From contig NC_087081.1 of assembly GCF_026151205.1 (NCBI RefSeq), positions 6,257,246 to 6,321,245 of the forward strand: 64,000 bases of DNA, given 5' to 3'. A program made the position numbers and the translations under genes. Positions 1 to 10,638 of this stretch are shown piece by piece. The notes under the pieces were generated by a model, which was not told the origin of the DNA, searched no databases, and saw nothing but the letters and a program-made list of their open reading frames with translations. How positions within the stretch are numbered: the stretch's first letter is position 1; the number at the start of each line of letters is the position of its first letter. Source of the DNA: Bolinopsis microptera. Taxonomy: Eukaryota > Ctenophora > Tentaculata > Lobata > Bolinopsidae.

Positions 1-1270
1 GCTGCCCCTTAGCTGGTCGGAACGGGGGAGTGCCCGGAATTTAAAAGTGCTTATAAGCGCTTTTTTAACGCCGCCCCTAACCTGGTCGGAACGGGGTGGT
101 GCCCGGAATTTAAAAGCGCTTATAAGCGATTTCTCAATTCCCCTTAACCTGGGCGGAACTGGAGAGTGCCCACTTGCATGTGCTTTTCTGAGCAACCTGG
201 GTTGCACCGGCAGAGTCAGGATTTAAAAGCGCTTATAGGCGCTTATGATCGCTTTTCTACCGCTTTTTCTATCACCCATGGCCTGGTTGGCAAGAATTAT
301 AAAGCGCTTATAAGTGTTTTTTCAATGCTGCCCCTAACCTGTTCGGAACGGGGGTATGCCCGGAATTAAAAAGCGCTTATAAGCGCTTTTTCAATGCTGC
401 CACTAACCTGGTCGGAACGGGGGAGTGCCCGGAATTAAAAAGCGCTCTTAAGCGCTTTTTAAATGCTGCCCCTAACCTGGTCGGAACTGGAAATCAGAGT
501 GCCCGCTTATAAGTGCTTTTCTGAGCAACCTGGGGTGCACCGGTAGAGTCAGGATTTAAAAGCGCTTATGATCGCTTTTCTACCGCTTTTCGTATCACCC
601 CTGGTTGGCAGGAATTAGAAAGCGCTTATAAGCGCTTTTTCGATGCTGCCACTAACCTGGTCGGAACGGGGGAGTGCCCGGAATTAAAAAGCGCTCATAA
701 GCGCTTTTTAAATGCTGCCCCTAACCTGGTCGGAACTGGAAATCAGAGTGCCCGCTTATAAGTGCTTTTCTGAGCAACCTGGGGTACACGGCAGAGTCAG
801 GATTTAAAAGCGTTTATGATCGCTTTTCTACCGCTTTTCCTATCACCCATGGCCTGGTTGGCAAGAATTATAAAGCGCTTATAAGCGCTTTTTCAATGCT
901 GCCACTAACCTGGTCGGAACGGGGGAGTGCCCGGAATTAAAAAGCGCTCATTAGCGTTACATTTCAGCCATGCAAAATTACAATGACATATTTTGATTAC
1001 TAAATGATAAATGGTACTGCAATATAAGTTGCTTAATGTTTGGCCGGATGACAACTAACGAGAAAAATAAACTTGATTATATAATAATTAATTCGGCTGA
1101 ACCAACACATAGCAAGAGCCACATTAACGTTGGGGCCGTCAAAAACCTGGTCAGAACTGGAAATCAGTGTGCCCGCTTATAGTTATAAGTGCTTTTCTGT
1201 GCAACCTGGGGTCACCGGCAGAATCAGGATTTAAAAGCGCTTATAGGCGCTTATGATCGCTTTTCTACCG
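1..1270 (+). repeat. Left arm of copy A: palindrome-bearing subrepeats
   Basis: Units of about 60-120 bp alternate a 'GCTGCCCCTAACCTGGTCGG' block, a CCCGGAATT block and the self-complementary core AAAGCGCTTATAAGCGCTTT (for example at 861-881). They are grouped in a higher-order period of about 240 bp. Short peptides read from this array in several frames are by-products of the repeat, not genes. Confidence 0.85.
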
Positions 1271-1274
1271 CTTC

Positions 1275-1638
1275 TACTAAATCGCTCGCCCAAATTTTAA
1301 GGAAATTCTTGTGAAAAGGCCCTTTGGGGCATGAAAGTGATCTAGATCGGTGTATTTTTGGACGCTGATTCCGAATCACCCCCCATGACGTAGGGTTAAA
1401 ATGCTTCCCTGGAGAGTTATGGGCAAAAAACCGTTTTGGTCACGTGACAGGCTAGTAAAATACTAATTCGATTGTTTAGGGCCCGGGTTAGGGTTAGGCT
1501 TGTGGTAAGTGTTATGGTTAACTTCGGGGTTATGGTTAGGGTTAGGGTTGGGATTAGGATTTATGTAAAACCGTTTTGTACGGCTGCAAAACCATAAAAA
1601 CCAAAGTCACGTGAAATTTTTGGGCGAGCGAATTAGTA
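1275..1638 (+). mobile_element. Small TIR element (MITE-like) in foldback core, left copy
   Basis: It begins TACTAA.TCGCTCGCCCAAA and ends with the reverse complement, TTTGGGCGAGCGAATTAGTA. It contains two CACGTG boxes and a degenerate telomere-like stretch of GGGTTAGGGTTAGG (about 1484-1562). A second copy in inverted orientation lies at 2772-3125, so the pair brackets a 1.1-kb segment. The same pair recurs in foldback copy C, and one full plus one truncated member in copy B. Confidence 0.75.
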
Positions 1639-2771
1639 AAAGCCGAGTTGGACTCCAATATATGGAACAAATATTTTACGAGTGTCACCCGTCAATTCTC
1701 GCAATCACATTCAACATTGCGCTTCGCTAGTTTGGTAAAAATTCACCACTAGACTGGGCCTCACCAAGCTGTGAATTGAAAGATTGACATCGCATTGTGA
1801 GTCAATATTTTGTCTCATGTTAGTTCATGCTGTAAAATGGGCATATCAGCTTGTTTACCGATTACCGCGCAATTGTTTAATTTACTTATGACTATGTCAC
1901 GACGCGACCTGAATGATACAAATAGACCCAATACCGTACCCATGGTTAACAGGTGATACTCTTAATTGACGGATGTTACTCGTCTAAAGTAGCGCGCGCC
2001 GCTTTCTGCAAGGTGCGGGAAATTTTGGGAACCAATATATGGTTGCCAAAATCGATGGAGGGTTGGCGACTAGATCAAAGCTCAACGGCTCTGGATTAGG
2101 GGTGGACGATAAAATAAACTTGCTCAGATTTTAAATTTTTTTGTAACACTGTTTTCTAGAGACTCTGAGAATTTTCACAATACCAAATTTGTCATACCTT
2201 TTTGGAAAGATCAGTGAGTTTCGCCTCACTAGCTGGGTGCCATTTGCTCTATCCAGAGCCCTTGCGCTTGCAGTAGCGCGCACCCACTCACTTCTTGACG
2301 TACTTGTGAAACAAGCGCGCCCGAAGTGGCGCGAAAACACATGGTTAGGTGAAGGGTGCCATATTTGATCGTGCGCGGCTTTTGGAGCAAAAGTAGATGT
2401 AAAAGTCGCGTAATTTGACCAAATTCGTTGATTTTTGTCGTATTATTTCGGACACTTTCCTCGTAAGTCTATGAGTACAGAGTGAGCTCACCAATTTTTG
2501 TTGCAATCGGAGGTCGGGAAAGATACTCAATATCTATTTGTTTGAAGAAAATTGTGCTGGCCGAAATTAGCGCTAAAAAACTATCCTACTATACAGTCGG
2601 CACGCGCGGCTCACTGTTGATGGCGCACTACCTATCTGGATAGAGCAACGGCAGCACAAAGGCACATGGTTAAGTTAGGTGCAAAATAATCGAACATGCA
2701 GAAACTCTTAGCTTTATTGCATTGTATATCATGTGTACGCTTATTTTTGTATAAAAACCGCGACCGGCTTT
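1639..2771. other. Foldback core segment without genes
   Basis: I see no credible gene here. The two short minus-strand open frames (2131-2340 and 2345-2530) are conserved only because the whole element is. A fragment of about 100 bp of this segment (around 2355-2450) also occurs alone at about 47553-47655, so parts of the core are dispersed in the genome. Confidence 0.6.
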
Positions 2772-3125
2772 TGCTAATTCGTTCGCCCAAAAATTTCACG
2801 TGACCTTGGTTTTTATGGTTTTGCAGCCGTACAAAACAATTTTACATAAACCCTTATCCCAACCATAACCCCGAAGCTATCCATAACCCGCGTACCTTAA
2901 CCCAAACCCTAACATGAGCCCTAAACAATCGAAATCATGTTTTACTAGCCTGTCACGTGACTAAAACGGTTTTTGCCCATGTAACTCTCCAGGGAAATAT
3001 TTTTACCCTACGTCATGGCGGGTGATTCGGGATCAGCGTCCAAAAAATACACCGATTTAGATCAATGTCATACCCAAAGGCCTTTTCACAAGAATTTTCT
3101 TAAAATTTGGGCGAGCGATTTCGTA
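2772..3125 (-). mobile_element. Small TIR element (MITE-like), right inverted copy
   Basis: Reverse-complement relative of 1275-1638, clearly more diverged from it than the A/C copies are from each other. It has the same TGCTAATTCGTTCGCCC-type ends, CACGTG boxes and degenerate CCCTAA repeats. Its divergence says the pair of small elements predates the recent amplification of the foldback element. Confidence 0.7.
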
Positions 3126-3769
3126 GGAGCGATTCAAACGCGCAATCTGGCGCGGTTTATTTGTTGCAGTTTTACTATCTAATAACCAAATTTTACAAGC
3201 TATCTCAGCACGCCTGCACGCGCACGGCTTTACTAGCGTATATATACATTACTTTTTTCCTATTGGTACTCAGCGTGCACTTGTTTTTATGTCCACGATT
3301 GATTATGAACAAGTACGTGAATGCTGGTCACGCACACACTAACTTTCAATGAGCACCGCACTTTTTTCAGACGTCGTGATTCGCTCAGCCCGACTAGAGA
3401 TTCCTTGGAATGACATAAACAGGCCTGTCATACTCGTTGACAGACTGAGCGTGGCCCAGCGCAATAATTTAATTTCATATACTATATTTTTCTTTTGCAA
3501 GTTCTGAATGTGAAGTGTGTATGACTGATGACGCAGCGCGCATCGACCGCCACCAGGACAACCACCACCATTAACAACATATAAATAAACGCTTGCAAGC
3601 GCTTTACAATTTCTGACAATTATTGTCGGAGAACTTTGCCGCGCCGTGCACTTAGCCTTCTTGCTTGGCTTCTAGATCGCCAGTCAAACAACTATGTTTA
3701 AATCCATGTTGATAAATGATAGATAAATCGGTAAAAACCAGCAATAAAAAGTGATTGTAATCGCTTATA
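3126..3769. other. Foldback core, right unique segment
   Basis: Non-repetitive core between the right MITE and the right arm. The longest open frame (to 3352) starts inside the MITE and has no recognisable domain. Nothing else is seen. Confidence 0.5.
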
Positions 3770-5743
3770 ACTTATAACCGCTTTTCAAATCCTTAGGGGC
3801 AGCATTAAAAAAACGCTTATAAGCGCTTTCTAATTCCTGCCAACCAGTCCATGGGTGATGGGAAAAGCGGTAGATAAGCGATCATAAGCGCCTATAAGCG
3901 CTTTTAAATCCTGACTCTGCCGGTGCACCCCAGTTTGCTCAGAAAAGCACATACGAGTGGGCACTCTCCAGTTCCGACCAGGTTGAAGGGAATTGAGAAA
4001 TCGCTTATAACTATAAGCGCTTTTAAATTCCGGGCACTCCCCCGTTCCGACCAGGTTAGGAGCAGCATTGAAAAAGTGCTTATAAGCGCCTTTTAATTCC
4101 GGGCACTCCCCCGTTGCGACCAGGTTAGTGGCAGCATTGAAAAAGCGCTTATAAGCGCTTTCTAATTCCTGCCAACCAGGCCATGGGCGATAGGAAAAGC
4201 GGTAGAAAAGCGATCATAAGCGCCTATAACCGCTTTTAAATCCTGACTCTGCCGGTTCACCCCAGGTTGCACAGAAAAGAACTTATAAGCGGGCACTCTG
4301 ATTTCCAGTTCCGACCAGGTTAAGGGGAATTCAGAAATCGCTTATAAGCGCATATTAATTCCAGGCACTCCCCCGTTCCGACCAGGTTAGGGGCAGCATT
4401 GAAAAAACGCTTATAAGCGCTTTATAATTCTTGCCAACCAGGCCATGGGTGATGGGAAAAGCGGTAGAAAAGCAATCATAAGCGCCTATGAGCGCTTTTA
4501 AATCCTGACTCTGCCGGTGCACCCCAGGTTGCTCAGAAAAGCAGTATGCAAGTGGGCACTCTCCAGTTCCGACCAGGTTGAAGAGAATTGAGAAATCGTT
4601 TATAAGCGCTTTTTAATTCCGGGCACACCCCCGTTCCGAACAGGTTAGGGGCAGCATTGAAAAAACGCTTATAATCGCTTTATAATTCTTGCCAACCAGG
4701 CCATGGGTGATAGGAAAAGCGGTAGAAAAGCGATCATAAGCGCTTTTAAATCCTGACTCTGCCGGTGCACCCCAGGTTGCTCAGAAAACCACTTATAAGC
4801 GGGCACTCTGATTTCCAGTTCCGACCAGGTTAGGGGCAGCATTTAAAAAGCGCTTATGAGCGCTTTTTTATTCCGGGCACTCCCCCGTTCCGACCAGGTA
4901 AGGGGCAGCATCGAAAAACGCTTATAAGCGCTTTATAATTCTTGCCAACCCATGCCATGGGTGATAGGAAAAGTGGTAGAAAAGCGATCATAAGCGCCTA
5001 TAAGCGCTTTTAAATCCTGACTCTGCCGGTGCACCCCAGGTTGCTCAGAAAAGCACATGAAAGTTCCAACCAGGTTAAGGGGAATTGAGAAATCGCTTAT
5101 AAGCGCTTTTAAATTCCGGGCACTACCCCGTTCCGACCAGGCTAGGGGCAGCATCGAAAAAGCGCTTATAAGCGCTTTTTAATTCCTGCTCACCTGGCCA
5201 TGGATGATAGGAAAAGCGGTAAAAGCGGTGAAATAGCGATGAATTAGCCGTAATAAGCGATTTCTAAAAAAACGCTTATAATCGATTATAAGCGGTTATA
5301 AGATGTAATATAGCGTTTTCCTGACTCAATTTTAAAAGCGCTTATAAGCGCTTTATTTGCGCTTTACAAACAGCTAAATTGCACCCCAATTATAAGCGCT
5401 TATAATCGCTTATAAATGGTTCAAAAAAGCGCCTACGAATCGCTTATCCGGCCAACCGCTTATCCACCCGTTTTTGGCGCCAATCCTACTGGAAAACCGC
5501 TTTCAAATCGCTCAGCGACGCTAGTAAGCGCTTAAAAGCGCTTATAAGCGCTTTTAAATTCAAAAAAGCGCTTTTTTGAATTATGACACCAATTATAGTC
5601 GATTATAAGCGATTTTTTTTGAACCGTTTATAATCGTAAAAAAAGCGATTGTAAACGGTTTTTTTTAAAAAAAAGCGCCGAAAAAGCGCTCAATAAGCGA
5701 TTATCGGCGCCGATCATAAAATATCGTTTATGGAAACTTGCCA
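3770..5743 (-). repeat. Right arm of copy A: inverted subrepeats
   Basis: Mirror image of the left arm. The last ~350 bp (5390-5743) are denser in GCGCTTATAAGCGC, TTATAATCG and GAAAAAGCGC motifs and form the conserved terminal block shared by all copies. It ends with CTTGCCA at 5743, directly against the 9-bp minisatellite. Confidence 0.85.
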
Positions 5744-5744
5744 T

Positions 5745-6554
5745 ACTTGTAATACTTGTAATACTTGTAATACTTGTAATACTTGTAATACTTGTAATAC
5801 TTGTAATACTTGTAATACTTGTAATACTTGTAATACTTGTAATACTTGTAATACTTGTAATACTTGTAATACTTGTAATACTTGTAATACTTGTAATACT
5901 TGTAATACTTGTAATACTTGTAATACTTGTAATACTTGTAATACTTGTAATACTTGTAATACTTGTAATACTTGTAATACTTGTAATACTTGTAATACTT
6001 GTAATACTTGTAATACTTGTAATACTTGTAATACTTGTAATACTTGTAATACTTGTAATACTTGTAATACTTGTAATACTTGTAATACTTGTAATACTTG
6101 TAATACTTGTAATACTTGTAATACTTGTAATACTTGTAATACTTGTAATACTTGTAATACTTGTAATACTTGTAATACTTGTAATACTTGTAATACTTGT
6201 AATACTTGTAATACTTGTAATACTTGTAATACTTGTAATACTTGTAATACTTGTAATACTTGTAATACTTGTAATACTTGTAATACTTGTAATACTTGTA
6301 ATACTTGTAATACTTGTAATACTTGTAATACTTGTAATACTTGTAATACTTGTAATACTTGTAATACTTGTAATACTTGTAATACTTGTAATACTTGTAA
6401 TACTTGTAATACTTGTAATACTTGTAATACTTGTAATACTTGTAATACTTGTAATACTTGTAATACTTGTAATACTTGTAATACTTGTAATACTTGTAAT
6501 ACTTGTAATACTTGTAATACTTGTAATACTTGTAATACTTGTAATACTTGTAAT
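5745..6554 (+). repeat. (ACTTGTAAT)n minisatellite, 90 units
   Basis: Uninterrupted 9-bp units over 810 bp. Since 9 is a multiple of 3, both strands stay open and give artificial YYK or TCN repeat peptides of nearly 300 residues; these are not genes. The array touches the foldback terminus on the left and the catalytic box of a LINE reverse transcriptase on the right. The same unit, or a one-base variant, appears at 8665-8690, 14766-15206 and 21244-21360. Confidence 0.98.
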
Positions 6555-7171
6555 ACTTTGCCGATGACACCCGAATAGGCAGAAAAATATCGACTTTAAA
6601 CGACTGCAATCTTCTTCAAGAAGATCTAAACAGAATCATACGTTGCTCCGAGGACAACAACATGAAACTGCACGAAAACAGGTTTGAACTTGTTTGCTAT
6701 AGAACACCGGCCTCTAAATCACTTTCAGAGGAGCTGCCATTTATGAGTGACATCACAAACTACACCACTCCAAATGGATCAGTCATAGAAAGAAGCCCAT
6801 TAGTGCGTGACCTAGGAGTCAACATGTCCGATGACTACTCCTGGACACCACATATCAATATCATGGTTGACAAGGCACGTCAGATGGCATCTTGGGTTCT
6901 TGGAGTATTCAAAGACAGGACAACACCTGTTATGCTCCAGCTCTACAAATCCCTGATAAGGTCCAGAGTGGAGTACTGCTGCCCGCTTTGGAATCCAAAC
7001 AAGATCTATGATATCCAGTCTATCGAGAGCATACAACGCCAGTTCACTAGACGAATTCTAGGGCTCAGAGACACCGATTATTGGAATAGACTGAAGGAAC
7101 TGAAACTTGCATCACTGCAAAGACGCCGAGAACGCTACACCATCATACATCTGTGGAAAGTTCTCCAGGGT

Positions 7172-7317
7172 ATATGTCCAAATGACCTAGATGTACAGTT
7201 CAGAGAGAATGCTAGACTGGGAGTTATAGTTATACTCCCTTCTCTCACAAAAAAAGCATCAGCTGCTGCACGCTCCACCTACGACCACTCATTCGCAGTG
7301 AGAGCTGGAAGACTCTG
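7172..7317 (+). repeat. 146-bp direct repeat, left copy, flanking inserted element
   Basis: This part of the LINE coding sequence is repeated at 8292-8437 with a single base difference (T/A in GGAGTTATAG versus GGAGTTAAAG). The two copies bracket exactly the 974-bp element, like a target duplication but far longer than usual ones. Confidence 0.9.
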
Positions 7318-8291
7318 CAGTTAGCTGGAAATCAATGGTAGGTTGATACTTTGTTTAAATGAGCCAATGAGGATCATAATTTTGTCAACATTTAGCGAAA
7401 ACTGTTCTATAGAATCATACTGCTCAGAAAACATCAAATACGCTTCATTTAGTGGACCGTTCCTAAAATCGCCAAAGTGGTAAACACCCCCTGAAATAAC
7501 TGGTCAGCCCTCTGATTGGTACATGTGACTTCAAAGTAGCTGTCCATTTAATTTTAGGGGAGCCCATTAGCCCGTTTAAGTGTTTGACGGTGCTGTGGCT
7601 GATGATTAATAAACTATAAAGGGGTAACATCCGAGGAATGATCAACGACCACTTCGGGTCCGCAACTCTACGGCGTGCCGCGTGATACGTTATGAAATCT
7701 AATAGAGTCTCACCACGTAGAGTATCAGGCCGTAGAGTCCGGACTCAACAACTTCATGTGTGCATTGGGAGCATCCAGGAAACCATTTACACAATGAAGA
7801 TATGTAAGCTAAATTAGTTGAGTGTATATCGGGTCGTGATATGCAGCTAAAAGCTTTATTTTGAATGCACTTTTTGTAACTTATTTCACAATATTTTACA
7901 ATATTTCTCAATATTTCACAATGTTTCACAATATTTCACAATATTTCTCAATATATCACAATATTGCACAATATTTCACAATATTTCACAATATTTCACA
8001 ATATTTCACAATATTTCACAATATTTCCCTTACTGTGCTCGGACTATTCACACTGAGACTAAGTTCGTACCCCAACTAAGCCTGCCCTAAACACACACCA
8101 ACTCATGGCTTCAACCGACGTCCGACAGATCACCAAATAACCGATCAAAAAGTTTAACGGGCCACTTGAACGAACTCCGATGCAACAATAAGACAACATT
8201 AAGACAACATTAAGACAACAATAAGACAACATTAAGACAACAATAAGACAACATTAAGACAACATTAACGAAACAAACACCAATAAGACCA
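7318..8291 (+). mobile_element. Dispersed element Z, copy 1 (974 bp)
   Basis: Essentially identical to 10937-11911, starting CAGTTAGCTGG and ending AATAAGACCAAT. It carries an internal 10-bp minisatellite (AATATTTCAC, about 7886-8027) and a terminal AACA(A/T)TAAGAC microsatellite (8187-8275). I see no coding domain and no clear terminal inverted repeat, so its class is unknown. Several open frames of 60-76 codons repeat in both copies but look non-coding. Confidence 0.75.
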
Positions 8292-8612
8292 ATATGTCCA
8301 AATGACCTAGATGTACAGTTCAGAGAGAATGCTAGACTGGGAGTTAAAGTTATACTCCCTTCTCTCACAAAAAAAGCATCAGCTGCTGCACGCTCCACCT
8401 ACGACCACTCATTCGCAGTGAGAGCTGGAAGACTCTGGAATGTTCTCCCCAAAATTGTCAATACTCAAAGGACTTTGACAAGCTTCAAGACATCTCTTGG
8501 AAACTTCCTAGACACCCTTCCAGACAAGCCCCCTACTCCTGGATACAGTGCAGAAAACTGTAACTCGATAATAGACTGGTGCAGTCAAGGAGGTGGTCCG
8601 CAGATTGCGTGA

Positions 8613-8697
8613 TGGCCGTGAAGATGCCTACTTCTAAACCTATCAATAGGTTCAATAGGTAGGTACTTGTAATACTTGTAATACTTGTAAAGGAAGA
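8613..8697 (+). repeat. LINE 3' end with three 9-bp units
   Basis: After the LINE stop codon come a short 3' stretch and three ACTTGTAAT units (8665-8690), then the GGA tract. Many CR1/L2-like LINEs end in short tandem repeats, so the 9-bp unit may be this LINE's natural tail. Confidence 0.55.
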
Positions 8698-9045
8698 GGA
8701 GGAGGAGGAGGAGGAGGAGGAGGAGGAGGAGGAGGAGGAGGAGGAGGAGGAGGAGGAGGAGGAGGAGGAGGAGGAGGAGGAGGAGGAGGAGGAGGAGGAG
8801 GAGGAGGAGGAGGAGGAGGAGGAGGAGGAGGAGGAGGAGGAGGAGGAGGAGGAGGAGGAGGAGGAGGAGGAGGAGGAGGAGGAGGAGGAGGAGGAGGAGG
8901 AGGAGGAGGAGGAGGAGGAGGAGGAGGAGGAGGAGGAGGAGGAGGAGGAGGAGGAGGAGGAGGAGGAGGAGGAGGAGGAGGAGGAGGAGGAGGAGGAGGA
9001 GGAGGAGGAGGAGGAGGAGGAGGAGGAGGAGGAGGAGGAGGAGGA
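8698..9045 (+). repeat. (GGA)n tract, about 115 units
   Basis: Pure purine trinucleotide repeat of nearly 350 bp without visible interruption. The complementary strand reads as polyproline in one frame, an artefact. Mirror-symmetric purine tracts of this kind can form triplex or G-rich structures and are prone to length change and polymerase pausing. Confidence 0.98.
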
Positions 9046-9869
9046 TAACTTAACCTTAACGAAAACAACATACTTTGCTCACATGCACTATACTTTAAAG
9101 GACTGTGGTGGATCAAAGTTTGGGCAGGGAAAGAAGTCCACCTATTTCTTTGACCATGACCATTAACAAATATTAGTGGACCCAACCTCAGTGTTCTGAA
9201 ATATCTGCAAACAATGCCATTATATAAAGATATAAATAGTGATTACCAATGATATGAGTCTGATAAAGTTTGTGACTATTAAAAATTGAGCTTGGCACCT
9301 GGGCAACTGCAAAGTTTAATATCTTGATGATATTAGAAAGAAATTAATTTAAATGTTGCCATAGTGGGTGCTCTGAGAATTCCCAAGAAAAAATTATAAA
9401 ATTTCATTAACCAAAATCACACGTACCAAAATCACACGTACCAAAATCACACGTACTAGCATTGTATCTTTATTAGTTGCTTTTATTTGCAGGGTTGTGA
9501 AATACGTGTTTTACGTTTTTTTTTGAATTGGAGCATTTTTAAGTTTTGGGTGTTACTTATAGTTATGAGTTATTGCTGGATGTAAAAATGCGAACGTTTT
9601 TTCTCGTTTTTTGAAAAAAATAGAAAAAAGCTCGTTTTTAACGTTTTTTGAGTTTACCATTTACGTTTTTCACAACCCTGTTTATTTGTCAGAATAGAAG
9701 GCTCCGGCTAATAACATTTTGTGAAATTGAGAACATGAGCTTTATTATAGATACCAGGCAATTTCATATTCTTCATCTGGGTGCTTTTTATTTGATTGCC
9801 TGCTAGAGTTTTAATTTTGGTATAAAATAGGGCCTTACGGCGATTTTCTGTTTGATACGCTGATAAGAC
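9046..9869. repeat. Flank shared with the minisatellite element at 15.2 kb
   Basis: From CATACTTTGCTCACATGCAC to GCTGATAAGACCT this stretch is homologous to 15212-15806, with small indels. Locally there are three ACCAAAATCACACGT units near 9412-9456. No coding potential was seen. It directly adjoins the 3' end of the Merlin-like transposase on the minus strand, so it is probably part of that transposon. Confidence 0.7.
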
Positions 9870-10390
9870 CTAGGGGTCGTCTCTTTTCAGTCCGTATCGC
9901 TTAATACACCACATAAATTTTGATAGGGCTACAGTCATGGCTGCTGAATCTGTTCGGGTACGACCGGTTCCTCTTCTCATGTGGTTCTTTGCGTGGAACC
10001 ACATGAGCTGTTGGTGTGAACTCCAGTGATCACCGGGTCCACAAATCCTCGACTATGGTTGACAACTTGATGAGGAAACCCGTGGTGTTGCAGGGCGTTA
10101 TAAATTTTCCACTTTTTGGTGAGAATAGTTGTACCCGGTAGAACGTGCTCCTTGAAGAAAGAGGCATTTTTCGATCGCACTTCTACAGAAAAGGGTGCAT
10201 TACATGGGCAGCACTCGTGGACAGACAATCCCTCGAGAGCTCGTTCCTGCAGCTACGTAAAGTGACGCTCCAAACCGTATACCCAGCGGCGGGAGATATT
10301 TGTAACAGAAAACATAGAGAATTTCGCTGGATTGTACAACTTTCGTCTTGGTAGATTCCAAACACAAGGAAATTTTCCTCTTGGTTGGTA
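9870..10390 (-). pseudogene. Merlin-type (IS1595/ISXO2-like) transposase fossil
   Basis: DDE transposase remnant on the minus strand. In N to C order: an IYQDES stretch near 10350 that fits the first acidic residues, RRWVYGLERHF near 10275, PGTTILTKKWKIY near 10110-10145, then VNHSRGFVDP...GVHTN near 10010-10060, the family's most recognisable block. The frame shifts at about 10005 and continues as MWFHAKNHMRRG and LSKFMWC, ending with a stop at 9870-9872. These blocks are those of the ISXO2-like domain found in bacterial IS1595 elements and eukaryotic Merlin transposons (family knowledge). The N-terminal region beyond 10390 is not readable. The element is dead: at least two frameshifts, no complete frame. 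Confidence 0.75.
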
Positions 10391-10630
10391 ATATACTCAA
10401 TGATGGAAGTATAGTGTACTGGCTATGCCCCGCTTACTAGTTTAGCTCTTTCTAGTCCCCTGCTACACGGCATGTAAACAGGGATTGGCTAGTTAGAGGC
10501 GGTCCGTGTAGGCCTTACACTGTGCTTTCAGCAATACTCATAGAGACTTAACAAGCATCTATGCTCAAGGAAACGCCCTGATGCTCAACGTATTTAAACG
10601 ATTCACAGAAAAGTAATATAGTCCAGTCGG
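10391..10630. other. Unassigned stretch upstream of Merlin fossil
   Basis: Probably the decayed 5' part of the Merlin element. No terminal repeat could be recognised. Confidence 0.35.
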
Positions 10631-10638
10631 AACCTATC

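Larger units (their letters stand above)
1..5743 (+). mobile_element. Foldback-type element, copy A (left end outside window)
   Basis: Seen: the first ~1.27 kb is a forward array of subrepeats; 3770-5743 is the same kind of array in reverse complement, so the two form very long inverted arms around a ~2.5-kb core. The right terminus is GGAAACTTGCCA at 5732-5743, the mirror of the TGGCAAGTTTCC start seen in copies B and C. The whole stretch matches 25938-31680 with only about seven base differences, so roughly 840 bp of its left end lie before base 1. Long arms made of short tandem subrepeats are the hallmark of Foldback elements; assignment to a superfamily is inference. No transposase gene is visible in the core. 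Confidence 0.8.
6557..8612 (+). pseudogene. LINE reverse transcriptase C-terminal part, interrupted
   Basis: Non-LTR retrotransposon polymerase. Reading starts abruptly at the catalytic FADD box (6557-6568), directly after the minisatellite, so the 5' two thirds are missing. It then runs through the thumb and C-terminal region: DLGV and SWTPH near 6810-6855, a LYKSLIRSRVEYCCPLWNP stretch near 6940-6995, and QRRRERYTIIHLWK near 7115-7155. The frame breaks at 7318 where a 974-bp element enters, and resumes at 8292. The last ORF part ends at 8610-8612 after WNVLPKIV and the conserved GYS...DW tail. The sequence type resembles the widespread CR1/Jockey-like LINEs of marine invertebrates (family memory, not searched). 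The first 146 bp after the insert repeat the last 146 bp before it. The 3' end runs into three ACTTGTAAT units. Confidence 0.85.

Noticed and set aside
1484-1562. True telomere end
   Set aside because: Runs are short, degenerate, occur in both orientations and lie inside a transposon.
2131-2530. Two conserved 60-70-codon frames, repeated at 21801-22200 and 28068-28467
   Set aside because: Their conservation equals that of the whole foldback core; no domain, no excess of silent change.
1-5743. CRISPR-like array reading of the regularly spaced repeats
   Set aside because: Units are themselves palindromic subrepeats with repeated, not unique, spacers, in a eukaryotic transposon setting.
5728-6609. 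Long open frames on both strands (YYK repeat, TCN repeat)
   Set aside because: They are read-through of the 9-bp minisatellite in frames without stops; no start context, no domain.
7861-8079. Frames with repeated FHNISQYFTI peptides (also at 11482)
   Set aside because: Read-through of the AATATTTCAC minisatellite.
8652-9185. 177-codon polyproline frame on the minus strand
   Set aside because: Product of the (GGA)n tract only.
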